A stretch of 64,000 bases of DNA from JBKEAJ01 sp047974415 (GCA_047974415.1 JBKECH010000020.1:1-64000), one strand, 5' to 3'; shown: positions 44,051 to 53,637, numbered from the stretch's first letter. The notes: generated from the sequence alone by a model not told the origin. Made by a program: numbers and translations.

Positions 44051-45076
44051 ATGAATAGAAAAAGCATTCTCACAACGACATATATATTATTGGTCATATC
44101 GCTACTATCTTCTTGCCATAAGAAAGCAGGGACAGAAAACTACAAACCATCGACAATAGGAAAATCTAGCGAGCTGAGCATTGTCATAGAAGACACCTAC
44201 TGGAAAGACTCATTGGGACAAGAGCTCAAAAAGACTTTTAAACAAGCCGTGCCACACCTGCCACAAGACGAGCCGATGTTCGACCTAAGTCAAATTACAC
44301 CTCTAATATTCAAAGATGCTTTTCTTAAAACCCGAAACTTACTAATAGTACAAATCGACCCCAAGCACGTAGCTCCATCATTATCTACTGCCGACAATGT
44401 TTACGCTCGCCCACAGTCTATTGCCTACCTAAAAGCAGCATCGCCAAAAGAGGCTAAGGACTACATAGCGAAAGGTAGTAAGGTTCTAATAAAGTATTTC
44501 CTCAAAAAGAATAGAGATGCGCAGATAGAGACAAACAAGGATTTCGATGATTTGAAGTTGCAAACAGATGTAAGGGAAAAATTTGGCGTAGACATGGTGC
44601 TTACTCCTGGATATCGCAAGGCAACACTGCCCGACAGAGACGACAACTTCATGTGGCTGGATTTTAACGGTTCGATTGCTCGCATGGGTATAATAATATA
44701 CACCAGTCCCTACACCAACGAAGAGATGTTTAGCAAAGAAGCGATAATCACTAGGCGCAACGAACTATTGCAAAAGTATGTACTAGGAAACAAAGAAAAC
44801 TCGTACATGACCACCGAGGTCCGACTAGCACCATCGACAGAAAATATAGATTTCAAAGGTAAATACGCAGTGGAGATGCGTGGACTTTGGAAAATGGAGA
44901 ATGACTTCCTCGGAGGACCTTTTGTCGGGCTTACAATCTTAGACGAAAAAAACAACAGGCTCATTACTGTAGAAGGATTTGTTTCTGCGCCAGCAACAGA
45001 CAAAAGGGATTTTATGCGACAAGTCGAGGCAATTGTATACAGCCTATCCTTCCCCGAGGAACAAGTAGCCCAATAG
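44051..45076 (+). CDS. DUF4837-family lipoprotein
   Basis: A 341-residue lipoprotein (lipobox C22 in VISLLSSCHKK) of a family restricted to Bacteroidetes with no known function. Recognisable stretches are PSTIGKSSELSIVIED, GVDMVLTPGYRKA and EMRGLWKMENDFLGGPF. It is the last gene of the M23-dxr-rseP-tatA run; an inverted repeat GAGATGC/GCATCTC at 45164-45188 may end the transcript. Confidence 0.8.
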   Translation: MNRKSILTTTYILLVISLLSSCHKKAGTENYKPSTIGKSSELSIVIEDTYWKDSLGQELKKTFKQAVPHLPQDEPMFDLSQITPLIFKDAFLKTRNLLIVQIDPKHVAPSLSTADNVYARPQSIAYLKAASPKEAKDYIAKGSKVLIKYFLKKNRDAQIETNKDFDDLKLQTDVREKFGVDMVLTPGYRKATLPDRDDNFMWLDFNGSIARMGIIIYTSPYTNEEMFSKEAIITRRNELLQKYVLGNKENSYMTTEVRLAPSTENIDFKGKYAVEMRGLWKMENDFLGGPFVGLTILDEKNNRLITVEGFVSAPATDKRDFMRQVEAIVYSLSFPEEQVAQ

Positions 45077-45230
45077 TCTCTCTATAATAATATAGTCCCT
45101 CAAAGGAGGAACATTCCCCATTAACAATTAATCGGGGCTTAGTCGCCTATCATATTACGAGGAGAGATGCCAAAACAGGGTGCATCTCACCTTATAATTC
45201 CAGAATATGCTGGATCATAGCAAATGGTCA

Positions 45231-45360
45231 AGCTCGATAAAACAAGGATTTTAGTGAACAAAGTGGAGCACCGCTACGGTGAGCGAAACAAAATCCAGCG
45301 ATACATTTTTTTGAAAAATGGAGCACGTAACAGGTGAGCTAATGCATATTCTAGGTTTAT
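45231..45360 (+). repeat. R3 intergenic repeat, best copy
   Basis: It runs AGCTCGATAAAACAAGGATT, then a hairpin closed by GGATTTT/AAAATCC with an inner CGCT/AGCG stem, then GGAGCACGTAACAGGTGAGC and TAATGCATATTCTAGGTTT. The ends match the copies at 63118 and 34447, but the central hairpin sequence is different in each. It stops 3 bases before the 3' end of the tRNA-Arg gene. Confidence 0.7.
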
Positions 45361-45363
45361 TAG

Positions 45364-45436
45364 TGACCCCGACGGGATTCGAACCCATATCAAGAGAACC
45401 GGAATCTCCCATTCTATCCAGTTGAACTACGGGGCC
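45364..45436 (-). tRNA. tRNA-Arg (anticodon CCG)
   Basis: The 73-nt cloverleaf is complete: acceptor GGCCCCG pairs with CGGGGTC and the discriminator is A. The anticodon arm is GAGA-TTCCGGT-TCTC, giving anticodon CCG (codon CGG), and the T loop is TTCGAAT. No CCA is encoded. Confidence 0.95.
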
Positions 45437-45496
45437 AAAAATACTTCGCAAAGGTAAGCATCATATATACTACTGGCAAGAGATAACAAAAAATAA

Positions 45497-45513
45497 TTAG
45501 TGTTTGTCCATAA
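45497..45513 (+). repeat. MITE-type terminal repeat, left of cls-hdeD
   Basis: TTAGTGTTTGTCCATAA is a terminal repeat of the MITE family with no body attached. Its exact 17-base reverse complement lies at 47712-47728, so the two bracket cls and hdeD. Confidence 0.7.
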
Positions 45514-45580
45514 GTTGTTATGGTGTTGCCCCGTGGTAGCAAAGAGCCTTACAAGTTGCTCGGCTCAGAAATTTATGGAG

Positions 45581-47044
45581 TCACATCAAGGCGGAAAAAA
45601 GCTGTAGCCCCTTCTCTGCCAGTTTAATTAAAGCGCCTCTGTTTTTCCATTCCGAAAGTGCTATTTGTTCTGAATCCTTTAGGTCATTGTCAAATTCAGT
45701 CAGTAAACCCTTTGCCAATACGGCTCCGTATACAATTGCATTGGTTTCAAAATTAAGGTCAAAACTTCGGATGTCTAAATTTGCGGTTCCGACCATCGAT
45801 ACGTTTCCATCGCACACAAGCGTTTTGGAATGAACAAAGCCCCTTTTGTATCTGTAAATTTGGATTCCTGCTTCGAGAAGCTCTTGGTAATGAGACTGAG
45901 AAGCCAGATTTACTGTCAGCGAATCAGATATGCCTGGAACAAGAACTTTTACCTTTACTCCACTAAGCGACGCAATCTTGAGGGCATCGATAAACGACTT
46001 GTCGGGAATGAAGTATGGCGTAGTGATATTTATTTCCTTTTTTGCTAGCATTATCAGCTGCACCATGGAATACATAATGTCGGGGTAGTCTGAATCAGGT
46101 CCACTTGAGACAATTTGTGCAGAATGCTCACCAAAGACTTTATTTAGATTCTCCAAAGGAAAATAATCCGTTGAGAACTCGATATTTTGCTGCGCACAGA
46201 AATTCCAGTCTGTCAAGAATGTGTATTGCAAGCTTAATGTTGCTGCGCCAATAATCTTTATGTGCGTATCTCGCCAAAATAACTTGCTGTCTTCTTTGTT
46301 TATGTATTTGTCGGATATATTTATTCCACCGATAAATCCCGTAGTTCCGTCAACCACTACTATCTTTCTGTGGTTGCGGTAATTAATTCTATTGGCAAAC
46401 CAAATAAGATTAATTTTATAAAACGGATATGCTTCTACTCCTGCTGCTAGTAAGCGTTTTACTATATTCTTTCTAATATTTTTGCTACCATAGTCGTCAT
46501 AAATGAATCGCACCTTTACGCCTTCTTTGGCTTTTGCAATTAATATTTCGGCAATCTCGTTGCCAACCTCGTCATTCTCGTAAATGTAGTATTCCATATG
46601 GATATGATGCTTAGCGGCTATTAAGGCTCTTTTAAGCTCTGGTACTTTTTGTTCTCCATTTACTAAAAGTTCGATTGAGTTCTTAGACGAGAACAAATAC
46701 AAATCTCTTGTCTCAAGAAATTTAGAAAGAGGAAAGAAGTCCTGGTGTTCCGACAGATGTTTTGATAAGGCTTCTGTCGTATGAGATGATATTTTGCTGT
46801 CAAGTTCAGGAAATGTTTGTTTATTGATTTCAATCTTTTTATTGTACAGCTTCTTCTTTCGGTAGTTAAGCCCCACAAGAAGGTAAAAAAACACTCCCAA
46901 TATCGGTATTAGTATAACAAGCAACAAGTACCCCAAGGCTTTGCTAGGGGTACTTGAGTCTATGATTATTTTTATGCCGATTACTGTAACTACTGCTACA
47001 TATAATACCGACAAAATAAAACTGGCGGATATATCCATTAACAC
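45581..47044 (-). CDS. cls: Cardiolipin synthase (phospholipase D family)
   Basis: A 487-residue membrane enzyme that joins two phosphatidylglycerols into cardiolipin. Two N-terminal membrane segments (about 8-30 and 36-57) precede two phospholipase D modules. The HKD motifs are HRKIVVVDGTTGFIGG and HSKTLVCDGNVSMVGTAN. Length matches bacterial ClsA-type enzymes. It follows hdeD by 16 bases and is probably co-transcribed. Confidence 0.93.
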   Translation of the reverse strand: MLMDISASFILSVLYVAVVTVIGIKIIIDSSTPSKALGYLLLVILIPILGVFFYLLVGLNYRKKKLYNKKIEINKQTFPELDSKISSHTTEALSKHLSEHQDFFPLSKFLETRDLYLFSSKNSIELLVNGEQKVPELKRALIAAKHHIHMEYYIYENDEVGNEIAEILIAKAKEGVKVRFIYDDYGSKNIRKNIVKRLLAAGVEAYPFYKINLIWFANRINYRNHRKIVVVDGTTGFIGGINISDKYINKEDSKLFWRDTHIKIIGAATLSLQYTFLTDWNFCAQQNIEFSTDYFPLENLNKVFGEHSAQIVSSGPDSDYPDIMYSMVQLIMLAKKEINITTPYFIPDKSFIDALKIASLSGVKVKVLVPGISDSLTVNLASQSHYQELLEAGIQIYRYKRGFVHSKTLVCDGNVSMVGTANLDIRSFDLNFETNAIVYGAVLAKGLLTEFDNDLKDSEQIALSEWKNRGALIKLAEKGLQLFSALM

Positions 47045-47060
47045 TCTATATTAGATAGGA

Positions 47061-47612
47061 TCATGACATCTTCTTAATCTTAAACGCAATAAAGATACTA
47101 AATATTCCTGATATTAAGAAAGTCAAGCCTGTCCATACCGCTACAGAAATCCCCACAAAAAGAGGGTGTCGGATAAGCATAAACGAGAGTATTACCCCCA
47201 GCACCCCCAATACCATCATGCTCCCCCACCTCTCGCCAAAGCTTTTGAGATCTAAGGCAAAGGCAATGGTGCCAAACGAACGTATCATAAGCGTAAATCC
47301 GATATACAAAGGCAAAGTTACCAGAGTAAGTGCGGGCTCGGAGACTAGCATAATCCCAACAAAGAAAGTTATCGCTCCCATCACTAATGCCCAGCCCCAG
47401 TTATTAATCTGTTTCCGATTAGCAATGGCAAAAACTACCTCCAGAAGACCAGAAATCAAGAATGACAAACTAAAGTAAATAGCTAGAGCCAAGTATGCAC
47501 CGACTGGCGAAAAGAGCGCCCAAACCCCTATTGCTACCAATATTAATCCTGATAGTAAGGCTAAATACCATTTATTTGTAGCCTGTTTTGTTTTGTGTAA
47601 TAAATCATTCAT
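47061..47612 (-). CDS. HdeD-family (DUF308) membrane protein
   Basis: A 183-residue protein with about six membrane helices (LVAIGVWALFSPVGAYLAL and similar) and little soluble sequence. HdeD in E. coli is linked to acid resistance; here the role is unknown. Pairing with cls suggests an envelope-related function. Confidence 0.8.
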   Translation of the reverse strand: MNDLLHKTKQATNKWYLALLSGLILVAIGVWALFSPVGAYLALAIYFSLSFLISGLLEVVFAIANRKQINNWGWALVMGAITFFVGIMLVSEPALTLVTLPLYIGFTLMIRSFGTIAFALDLKSFGERWGSMMVLGVLGVILSFMLIRHPLFVGISVAVWTGLTFLISGIFSIFIAFKIKKMS

Positions 47613-47699
47613 CTATTTATAAGTATAATGTTGTTATTTGTTACTAATTCTCTTGTTGTTTTACACCTTATAAAACACATATAACAACAACATTGTTCA

Positions 47700-47728
47700 A
47701 GAATATTGACTTTATGGACAAACACTAA
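47700..47728 (-). repeat. MITE-type terminal repeat, right of cls-hdeD
   Basis: AGAATATTGACTTTATGGAC then AAACACTAA matches the family end (CAGATATTGACTTTATGGACAGAC...). The last 17 bases are the exact inverse of 45497-45513. The next 130 bases hold no gene, only two imperfect copies of a 31-base word beginning TCTCTTTC(T/C)TGTCGTTTAGC, at about 47740 and 47783. Confidence 0.7.
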
Positions 47729-47867
47729 ATAGGTTAATTTCTCTTTCTTGTCGTTTAGCTAGCTAAATTCCGCTCCCCGACCTCTCTTTCCTGTCGTTTA
47801 GCCATCTAAACTCAACGCCTGTGTGGGTTTGGAGAGTTTACCAGCAGTGCGTGGCAAGGTTTTTCTC

Positions 47868-49142
47868 TCACAGCCCCTTTATTTTAATTGCCGTTTTATA
47901 GTCTGAGTAATGTCTGTACATGTAATTCTCCATCCACAGCAGCACCGGCGCATGTTCCTTTGGCATATTCCTCACCACAAAGGGGCGCACATTGTCGTAA
48001 GATGAATTATGCGTTATTTGCTCCTCGCTCCATTTGTCCGTCGCTTTGGTGTATTTGAATATCTCGAACCTGTTGCCCACTGGGCGCGACAAATACAGCT
48101 GGTTCGTACTGCTATGGTCAATAATTATTCCTCCCGAGTAGTGAGGCTCGGGGTTTCTTTCCGCCTTGGTTCTGTTTGGGTCTATGGGGAAATCCTTGCC
48201 GCCCTGTGCCACCTTACTGTGCTCCCACGCAGCGCCGTTCCACTTGGCGTAGAAGTATTGATGTTTAGTTTCCTCGGGCAGGCGAGTGTATACGAATGAA
48301 GGATTGTTGTTATCATCGATGGCGATGTCCCAGATCCACGCTCGTGAGTGCTCTTCGAACCCGTCGTAGGCACGTGGGATGAGGTGTTGATTAATTGGCA
48401 AGTCCCCCATCGAGGTTTGGAACTTTCCCGAGGCGTCGGACCACAGCCCCTTTTCGTATTTCAGGTAATAAATTGAGTTGAAGGGCTCGTCGCGCGGATG
48501 ACCGTCAGTAAAAGCCAGGTGTATTGTGCCCTTTCCGTCCGACACCACCTTTGTATATGGGCGGTTGATGTTGTTCGCTTCGGGTTTTGCTGCCACAGTA
48601 ATGGGGTCGGACCACGTTTTGCCAAGGTCGTCGGAATATATAAAGGTTGGTTTCCACGTTTTGCCACCTCGGAAGAACAAATATATCCTGTAGTTCTCCT
48701 CCGACAGCATTACGGGGTTTGAATAGCACAGTTGGTTTCCAAGGTCCAAGAAGGTGAGTTCTTCGAATGCTGAGATGTCTTCGGCTTTCTTCGAGGTGGT
48801 GTAGTACATTCCGCCGTTGTGCTTCGTAAAGAAAGTCATCAGTCTTCCGTCTGGCAAGAACAGGATCGAGGGGTTTACATGGTCGTCGCGCTGTAGTTTT
48901 TCTTTCACCACTCTTGTCGTTTGCTCTTTTGTCTTCAGGTTGTACATCCCGATGTTTATGCTCCCTTGGCTGTCCACCCATCCGGTGTATATGGCTTCTT
49001 TGTTTCCCTGATGATACACCGAGCGAGGGTCCGAAAACCAGCACCACGCGCCGTCGTCCACAAAGGTTTTGTGCTCGTTTTGTCCTTTGGCAGTAAATGC
49101 ACAAAGGGAAACTAATAGGCTGGATAATATTATACTCTTCAT
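47868..49142 (-). CDS. BNR_4-family secreted protein, candidate polysaccharide lyase or sialidase-like enzyme
   Basis: A 424-residue protein with a signal peptide (cleaved after about AFTAKG) and a predicted seven-bladed beta-propeller. Landmarks are DDGAWCWFSDPRSVYH, DDHVNPSILFLPDGRLMTFF, FIYSDDLGKTWSDP (a BNR/Asp-box) and EHSRAWIWDIAIDDN. BNR_4 proteins include members of several lyase families acting on uronate-containing polymers and many uncharacterised ones. The gene next door encodes a GH88 enzyme that removes unsaturated uronyl residues, the product of lyases, so a lyase role is a reasonable inference. Base composition is more GC-rich than its neighbours. Confidence 0.75.
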   Translation of the reverse strand: MKSIILSSLLVSLCAFTAKGQNEHKTFVDDGAWCWFSDPRSVYHQGNKEAIYTGWVDSQGSINIGMYNLKTKEQTTRVVKEKLQRDDHVNPSILFLPDGRLMTFFTKHNGGMYYTTSKKAEDISAFEELTFLDLGNQLCYSNPVMLSEENYRIYLFFRGGKTWKPTFIYSDDLGKTWSDPITVAAKPEANNINRPYTKVVSDGKGTIHLAFTDGHPRDEPFNSIYYLKYEKGLWSDASGKFQTSMGDLPINQHLIPRAYDGFEEHSRAWIWDIAIDDNNNPSFVYTRLPEETKHQYFYAKWNGAAWEHSKVAQGGKDFPIDPNRTKAERNPEPHYSGGIIIDHSSTNQLYLSRPVGNRFEIFKYTKATDKWSEEQITHNSSYDNVRPFVVRNMPKEHAPVLLWMENYMYRHYSDYKTAIKIKGL

Positions 49143-49259
49143 CTGCTTCTGTTTTTTCTTAAACTACTGCCACTTTGTAGTTGGTAGTAGTTTGTTGGTT
49201 CGTGTTTTCCGTCTTCTCCGAAACAATCATCACGGCTTGGTTGTCGTGCTACGGGCTTC

Positions 49260-50438
49260 TTACTTTTTCAGTTCGTTCAGCCTTACTAGTGCTTCTAAGA
49301 AGTAATAGTCGGCATAGATTATCGGAGTGTTTATCTCGCTTTTGTGAGGCACCGAACCTGTCGATCCGTTTAGCAGGAGGTTTGGATGCTGCTTTGAGTT
49401 GTCGTTCATATAGTTATTGGCAATGCTTTCTAGTATTTTCGATGCCGAGGCAATGAGCTCGTCTTTTTGCTTTGGCAGGTACTCTGCAAGCTCTACCAAT
49501 GCCGAAGCAACCAATGCTGATGCGGAGACGTCGCGTGGCAGGTTTGGATCGCCATTGACATCAAAATCCCAATATGGCACCAAGTCTGTGGGCAGGTTTG
49601 GATGGTTAAGGTAGAAGTTTTTAATTTTGAGTGCTTGGTCCAGATATTTTTTGTCTTTTGTATATCTGTAGCACACCACGTATCCGTACAAACCCCACGC
49701 CTGTCCGCGCGCCCATGCCGATTCGTCGTTCATTCCTTGGTGTGTATTGCGATGCCTAACTGCTCCAGTTTCGGGGTCGTAGTCCACAACGTGGTACGAG
49801 GAGTTGTTGGGTCTGAAATGGTTTGCCAGGGTCTTGTCGGCGTGTGCCACTGCGGCATTGTGGTATGTTTTATCGCCACTGATCTTTGTTGCTTCGAATA
49901 GTAGTTCGAGGTTCATCATATTGTCGATGATAACTGGGAATTTCCAGTCTCTTTTTTTGTTTGGGTTCCACGACATTATCAGTCCAATCTTGTCGTTGTA
50001 TCTTGTCATCAGTGTTTTTGCGGCTGTAACTATTCCTTCTTTATAGAAGCTCTCGCCGGTTTGTTTGTAAGCATTTCCGAAAGAACAGTACGCCCTGAAC
50101 CCCACGTCATGGTTGCCTCCGTATGTCGTAACGCCTTCTATTGCTTTTGTCGATTTGATTGCTTCGGCTTTAATTTTGCTGTCTTTGGAATATTGATACA
50201 GGTACCACAGGCAGCCGGGATAGAAGCCCGATGTCCAATCCTGAAATCCGACACATACCACGTTTCCGTCGTAATATGTCCATCTTGCTGATGGCTTGCC
50301 TTCGGGTTTTTCCATCTGGATGAGGGGCATATATTCTTCTACTGATTTTTTTAGTGTTTCTGCAACATCAAAGCTTCCTTGGGCAAACAGAACTACTTGC
50401 AGGCTTGCGATTAGTACTGATAAAATGGGTTTTTTCAT
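49260..50438 (-). CDS. GH88 unsaturated glucuronyl hydrolase
   Basis: A 392-residue exported enzyme (signal peptide ending near VLFAQG) with an alpha/alpha barrel. The catalytic aspartates are probably D111 in NHDVGFRAYC and D172 in VIIDNMMNLELL, matching the two Asp of family GH88. Other landmarks are DWTSGFYPG and DESAWARGQAWGLYGY. It hydrates and releases 4,5-unsaturated uronic acid from oligosaccharides made by polysaccharide lyases. ATG 50438 is chosen because the upstream extension MFRIFI has no signal-peptide character. It precedes the BNR_4 gene by 117 bases. Confidence 0.9.
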   Translation of the reverse strand: MKKPILSVLIASLQVVLFAQGSFDVAETLKKSVEEYMPLIQMEKPEGKPSARWTYYDGNVVCVGFQDWTSGFYPGCLWYLYQYSKDSKIKAEAIKSTKAIEGVTTYGGNHDVGFRAYCSFGNAYKQTGESFYKEGIVTAAKTLMTRYNDKIGLIMSWNPNKKRDWKFPVIIDNMMNLELLFEATKISGDKTYHNAAVAHADKTLANHFRPNNSSYHVVDYDPETGAVRHRNTHQGMNDESAWARGQAWGLYGYVVCYRYTKDKKYLDQALKIKNFYLNHPNLPTDLVPYWDFDVNGDPNLPRDVSASALVASALVELAEYLPKQKDELIASASKILESIANNYMNDNSKQHPNLLLNGSTGSVPHKSEINTPIIYADYYFLEALVRLNELKK

Positions 50439-50483
50439 AATAAATATTCTAAACAACTTAATATTAAATGTACATTAGACACA

Positions 50484-50491
50484 CAAATATA
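50484..50491 (-). promoter_or_regulatory. Candidate -7 box (TATATTTG) for GH88-BNR_4
   Basis: TATATTTG on the minus strand lies 46 bases upstream of the ATG; a TTG is found 22 bases further upstream, slightly more than the usual spacing. Confidence 0.5.
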
Positions 50492-50576
50492 CACTTAATC
50501 TGGGAAGTGCGAACAATTTATGTGCATTTTTTTAATGTCTGTGTGCATGTTGCTTATGTTCAATGCAAAGAATGCA

Positions 50577-50584
50577 TATCTTTG
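50577..50584 (+). promoter_or_regulatory. Candidate -7 box (TATCTTTG) for mqnC
   Basis: TATCTTTG matches TAnnTTTG 31 bases upstream of the ATG. A TTG at 50550-50552 is 24 bases away, longer than ideal. Confidence 0.45.
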
Positions 50585-50615
50585 TGGGAAGATAGATAAA
50601 AGAAGATATTAGATT

Positions 50616-51725
50616 ATGCAGGAAACAACAGAGCGCCTTTTTTCTAAGGTGCTAGAAAATGGGGAACTGAACAGGGAGGAGGCTTTGTTCTTATATGAAC
50701 GGGCGGATTTAGGTTCTCTGATGGTGCTTGCCAATGAGCTCCGGTTCAGGCTTCATCCGGAGAATCATGTTGGTTGGATAATCGACAGGAATATTAATAT
50801 TACCAACGTTTGTGTGTCGGGGTGTAAGTTCTGTAATTTTCATTGCAAGTATAAGGACGAGAGCAGGAGCTACACTACAAGCAAGAAGCAATATCGGCAG
50901 AAAATTGCTGAGACGGTTGAGCTAGGTGGGGAGCAAATACTGTTGCAGGGGGGGATGCATCCTCGGTATGGTATTGATTTTTATGTTGATTTGTTTTCGA
51001 GCATAAAGAAAGACTTTCCAAACATCAAGCTGCATGCACTGGGTCCACCCGAGATTGTCTTTATATCTAAGAAATCTCGACTGAGCTATAGGGAAACTCT
51101 GCAAAGGCTGATTGGTGCTGGGCTGAGCTCTCTCCCTGGGGCAGGGGCTGAGATACTCGATAATGCCATTCGCAAGGAGTTGTCGCCAGGTAAATGCTCT
51201 GCGGACGAGTGGTTGGAGGTTATGGGAGAAGCTCACAAGCTAGGGATGCTTACTTCGGCAACGATGATGTTTGGACACATTGAAAGTCGGGCGCAACGTA
51301 TAGATCACTTGCTAAAACTTCGCAATTTGCAGGAGGAGAAGCCTTCTGGCACTCCAGGTTTTGTGACTTTTGTGCCGTGGACTGTTGCAAGTGCAGGCAC
51401 AAGGCTGGAGGAGGATTACAATCTTGAGCCTGTGAGGGCAGAGGAGTATCTTCGTCTGATAGCTATTAGCAGGATTGTTCTTACAAATATCCCCAATATC
51501 CAGGCATCGTGGCTGACGGTGGGGATGAGGTGTGCGCAGTTGTCGCTACATGGAGGAGCTAATGATTTTGGGTCTATAATGATAGAGGAAAACGTGTTGT
51601 CGGCGGCAGGTAGTCATAATAAGGCGGGGAGCGAGCTGATGCAGGGTTCTATACGGTCGGCGGGGTTTGTTCCTGTATTGAGAAACCAGGCTTACGAGGA
51701 GCTTGAGGATTGGAGTGATAGCTAG
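50616..51725 (+). CDS. mqnC: Cyclic dehypoxanthinyl futalosine synthase (radical SAM)
   Basis: A 369-residue radical SAM enzyme of the futalosine route to menaquinone. The cluster cysteines are C66, C70 and C73 in NITNVCVSGCKFCNF. Further family landmarks are LLQGGMHPRYGIDFY, LPGAGAEIL, LTSATMMFGHIE, FVPWTVASAGTRL and GANDFGSIMIEENV. The wording fits MqnC better than its paralogue MqnE. No other mqn gene is in the window. Codon usage is GC-richer than the genes at 12-18 kb. Confidence 0.9.
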   Translation: MQETTERLFSKVLENGELNREEALFLYERADLGSLMVLANELRFRLHPENHVGWIIDRNINITNVCVSGCKFCNFHCKYKDESRSYTTSKKQYRQKIAETVELGGEQILLQGGMHPRYGIDFYVDLFSSIKKDFPNIKLHALGPPEIVFISKKSRLSYRETLQRLIGAGLSSLPGAGAEILDNAIRKELSPGKCSADEWLEVMGEAHKLGMLTSATMMFGHIESRAQRIDHLLKLRNLQEEKPSGTPGFVTFVPWTVASAGTRLEEDYNLEPVRAEEYLRLIAISRIVLTNIPNIQASWLTVGMRCAQLSLHGGANDFGSIMIEENVLSAAGSHNKAGSELMQGSIRSAGFVPVLRNQAYEELEDWSDS

Positions 51726-51909
51726 GGCTTGTCTTTGATGTTCAATATTTGTGGCATGTTATCTGTGATGAAGCTATATTGCTTTGAGGTCTGTTAGTTT
51801 ATCATTGGTAATGCACTACTGCCGATTGTTTACTGGGCTTAATTTTCTATTTTTGACTTCAGGCATGATGTGGAAGGCTAAGTACGGGCGTGTCTCGTGA
51901 GAGGAGAGA

Positions 51910-53637
51910 CTATAAATCGCTACGCACTTTAATGTCTATTATGAATAACTGCAAGGAGACGCGGCCTCGGTATTCATTTTCGAATATCTGGTAGCAGATG
52001 TCGAATGGTATTCCTTCTGCGATGTCTGGGAAATGTTCTGCTTGGTTAAATGCAATGGCAGGGATTCTTACTCCCGAATATGGGTCGAACAGGTCTAGTT
52101 TTAAGTGCTTCAGGTCGTCTTCTTTACCAACAAGTCGGCTGGAACCTCCGTCCAATAGTCCTTCGGTTATGAATGTGGGTTTCATGTTTCCTGGTCCAAA
52201 AGGGGCGAATTTCTTTAGTGATCGATAGAATGCAGGAGTTATGTCAGAGAGTTGTAGCTTCGAGTCGATGTCGATAGTCACATTCTGGCTTGTTTGCTGA
52301 GAGGATTCTTGGACGAGCTCTTCAAACATTTTGGTGAAGGGCTGTATGTTTTCTAGTTTGAGAGTCAAGCCAGCGGCGTGCTTATGCCCTCCGTATGATT
52401 CGAGGAGATGACTACAAGAACTAATAGCTTCATACAGATCGAACTCCCCCACGGAGCGAGCAGAGCCTGTTGCTAGACCGTTTGATTCTGTCAATATTAC
52501 GGTTGGTCTGTTGAAGTGTTCTGTAAGCCTCGATGCTACAATGCCAACTACTCCTTTGTGCCAATCTCGGTTGTAAAGGACTGTTGATTTTTTATTCACC
52601 AATTCGTGGTCGTTGTTCACGAAGTCTAAGGCGTATTGGGTAATGTCCCTGTCTAGGGTTTTCCTAATTTCATTGAAGGAGTCGATCTCTTCTCCTAGGG
52701 CTGTGGACCTGTCCGAATCGTCTGCGACTAATATTTTTACTGATTTTTTCCCGTGTTCTATTCGCCCCGAGGCATTTAGTCTAGGTCCGATTTTAAACAC
52801 GATGTCGTTGACGGTTATTTCTCCAGTCATTTTTGAGTTTGCCATGATGGTTTTAAGTCCCATGCAAGGATCTGCGTTCAGTTTTCGGAGTCCGTGATAG
52901 GTGAAGACTCTATTTTCGTCGACAATAGGAACGATGTCAGCAGCAATGCTTACTACCAACAGGTCTAGTAGCTCTAGGACTTCGCGGTAGTGAATTTTTC
53001 TTTTTTTTGATATTGCCTGTAGCAATTTGAAGCCTACACCGCAACCGGATAGTTCTTTGAAAGGATAGTCGCAATCTGGTCTTTTGGGGTCTAGTACGGC
53101 GACAGCTTTAGGGATTTCGGCGTCGGGGTTGTGGTGGTCACAAATAATAAAATCGACTCCCAATCCATTGGCTTTATCGATTTTCTTAATAGCTTTTATG
53201 CCGCAATCGAGGGCTATAATCAGGCTTATGCCTTTTTGGGCAGCATAGTCTATGCTTTTGCCAGAGATACCATAGCCTTCTGAATACCTGTCGGGGATGT
53301 AGTACTCTATGTCGTCAATATATTTTTTCAGAAACGAGTATACCATGGCAACGGAGGTGGTTCCATCGACATCATAATCGCCATAAATCATTATCTTTTC
53401 TTGATTGTTTATGGCTTTGTTGATGCGCTCTACGGCTTTGTCCATGTCTTTCATCAAGAATGGGTCGTGAAGGTCTTTGAGCTTTGGGTTGAAGAACTGT
53501 CTTGCTTCTTGTGGGGATGTAATGCCTCTTTGTGTTAGTATATTTGCCAATGATATGCCAACACCCAGCGATCCCGACAGATGTTTTATCTGGTTAGGGT
53601 CTCCATTTTCCTTAACTTTCCAAACGCTAGATGTCAT
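51910..53637 (-). CDS. recJ: Single-stranded-DNA-specific exonuclease RecJ
   Basis: A 575-residue 5'-3' single-strand exonuclease for recombination and mismatch repair. DHH-family motifs are MIYGDYDVDGTTS, ALDCGIKA and FIICDHHNPD; the DHHA1 domain has YGGHKHAAGL, and an OB-type domain follows. Three candidate starts exist (53664, 53649, 53637). The first lies inside the -7 box at 53662-53669, so one of the two ATGs must be used; 53637 (MTSSVWKVKE) gives the longer leader. Confidence 0.92.
   Translation of the reverse strand: MTSSVWKVKENGDPNQIKHLSGSLGVGISLANILTQRGITSPQEARQFFNPKLKDLHDPFLMKDMDKAVERINKAINNQEKIMIYGDYDVDGTTSVAMVYSFLKKYIDDIEYYIPDRYSEGYGISGKSIDYAAQKGISLIIALDCGIKAIKKIDKANGLGVDFIICDHHNPDAEIPKAVAVLDPKRPDCDYPFKELSGCGVGFKLLQAISKKRKIHYREVLELLDLLVVSIAADIVPIVDENRVFTYHGLRKLNADPCMGLKTIMANSKMTGEITVNDIVFKIGPRLNASGRIEHGKKSVKILVADDSDRSTALGEEIDSFNEIRKTLDRDITQYALDFVNNDHELVNKKSTVLYNRDWHKGVVGIVASRLTEHFNRPTVILTESNGLATGSARSVGEFDLYEAISSCSHLLESYGGHKHAAGLTLKLENIQPFTKMFEELVQESSQQTSQNVTIDIDSKLQLSDITPAFYRSLKKFAPFGPGNMKPTFITEGLLDGGSSRLVGKEDDLKHLKLDLFDPYSGVRIPAIAFNQAEHFPDIAEGIPFDICYQIFENEYRGRVSLQLFIIDIKVRSDL

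Noticed and set aside
45251..45451. Small protein antisense to the tRNA region
   Set aside because: The frame overlaps the complete tRNA-Arg gene and an R3 repeat and has no protein-like features.
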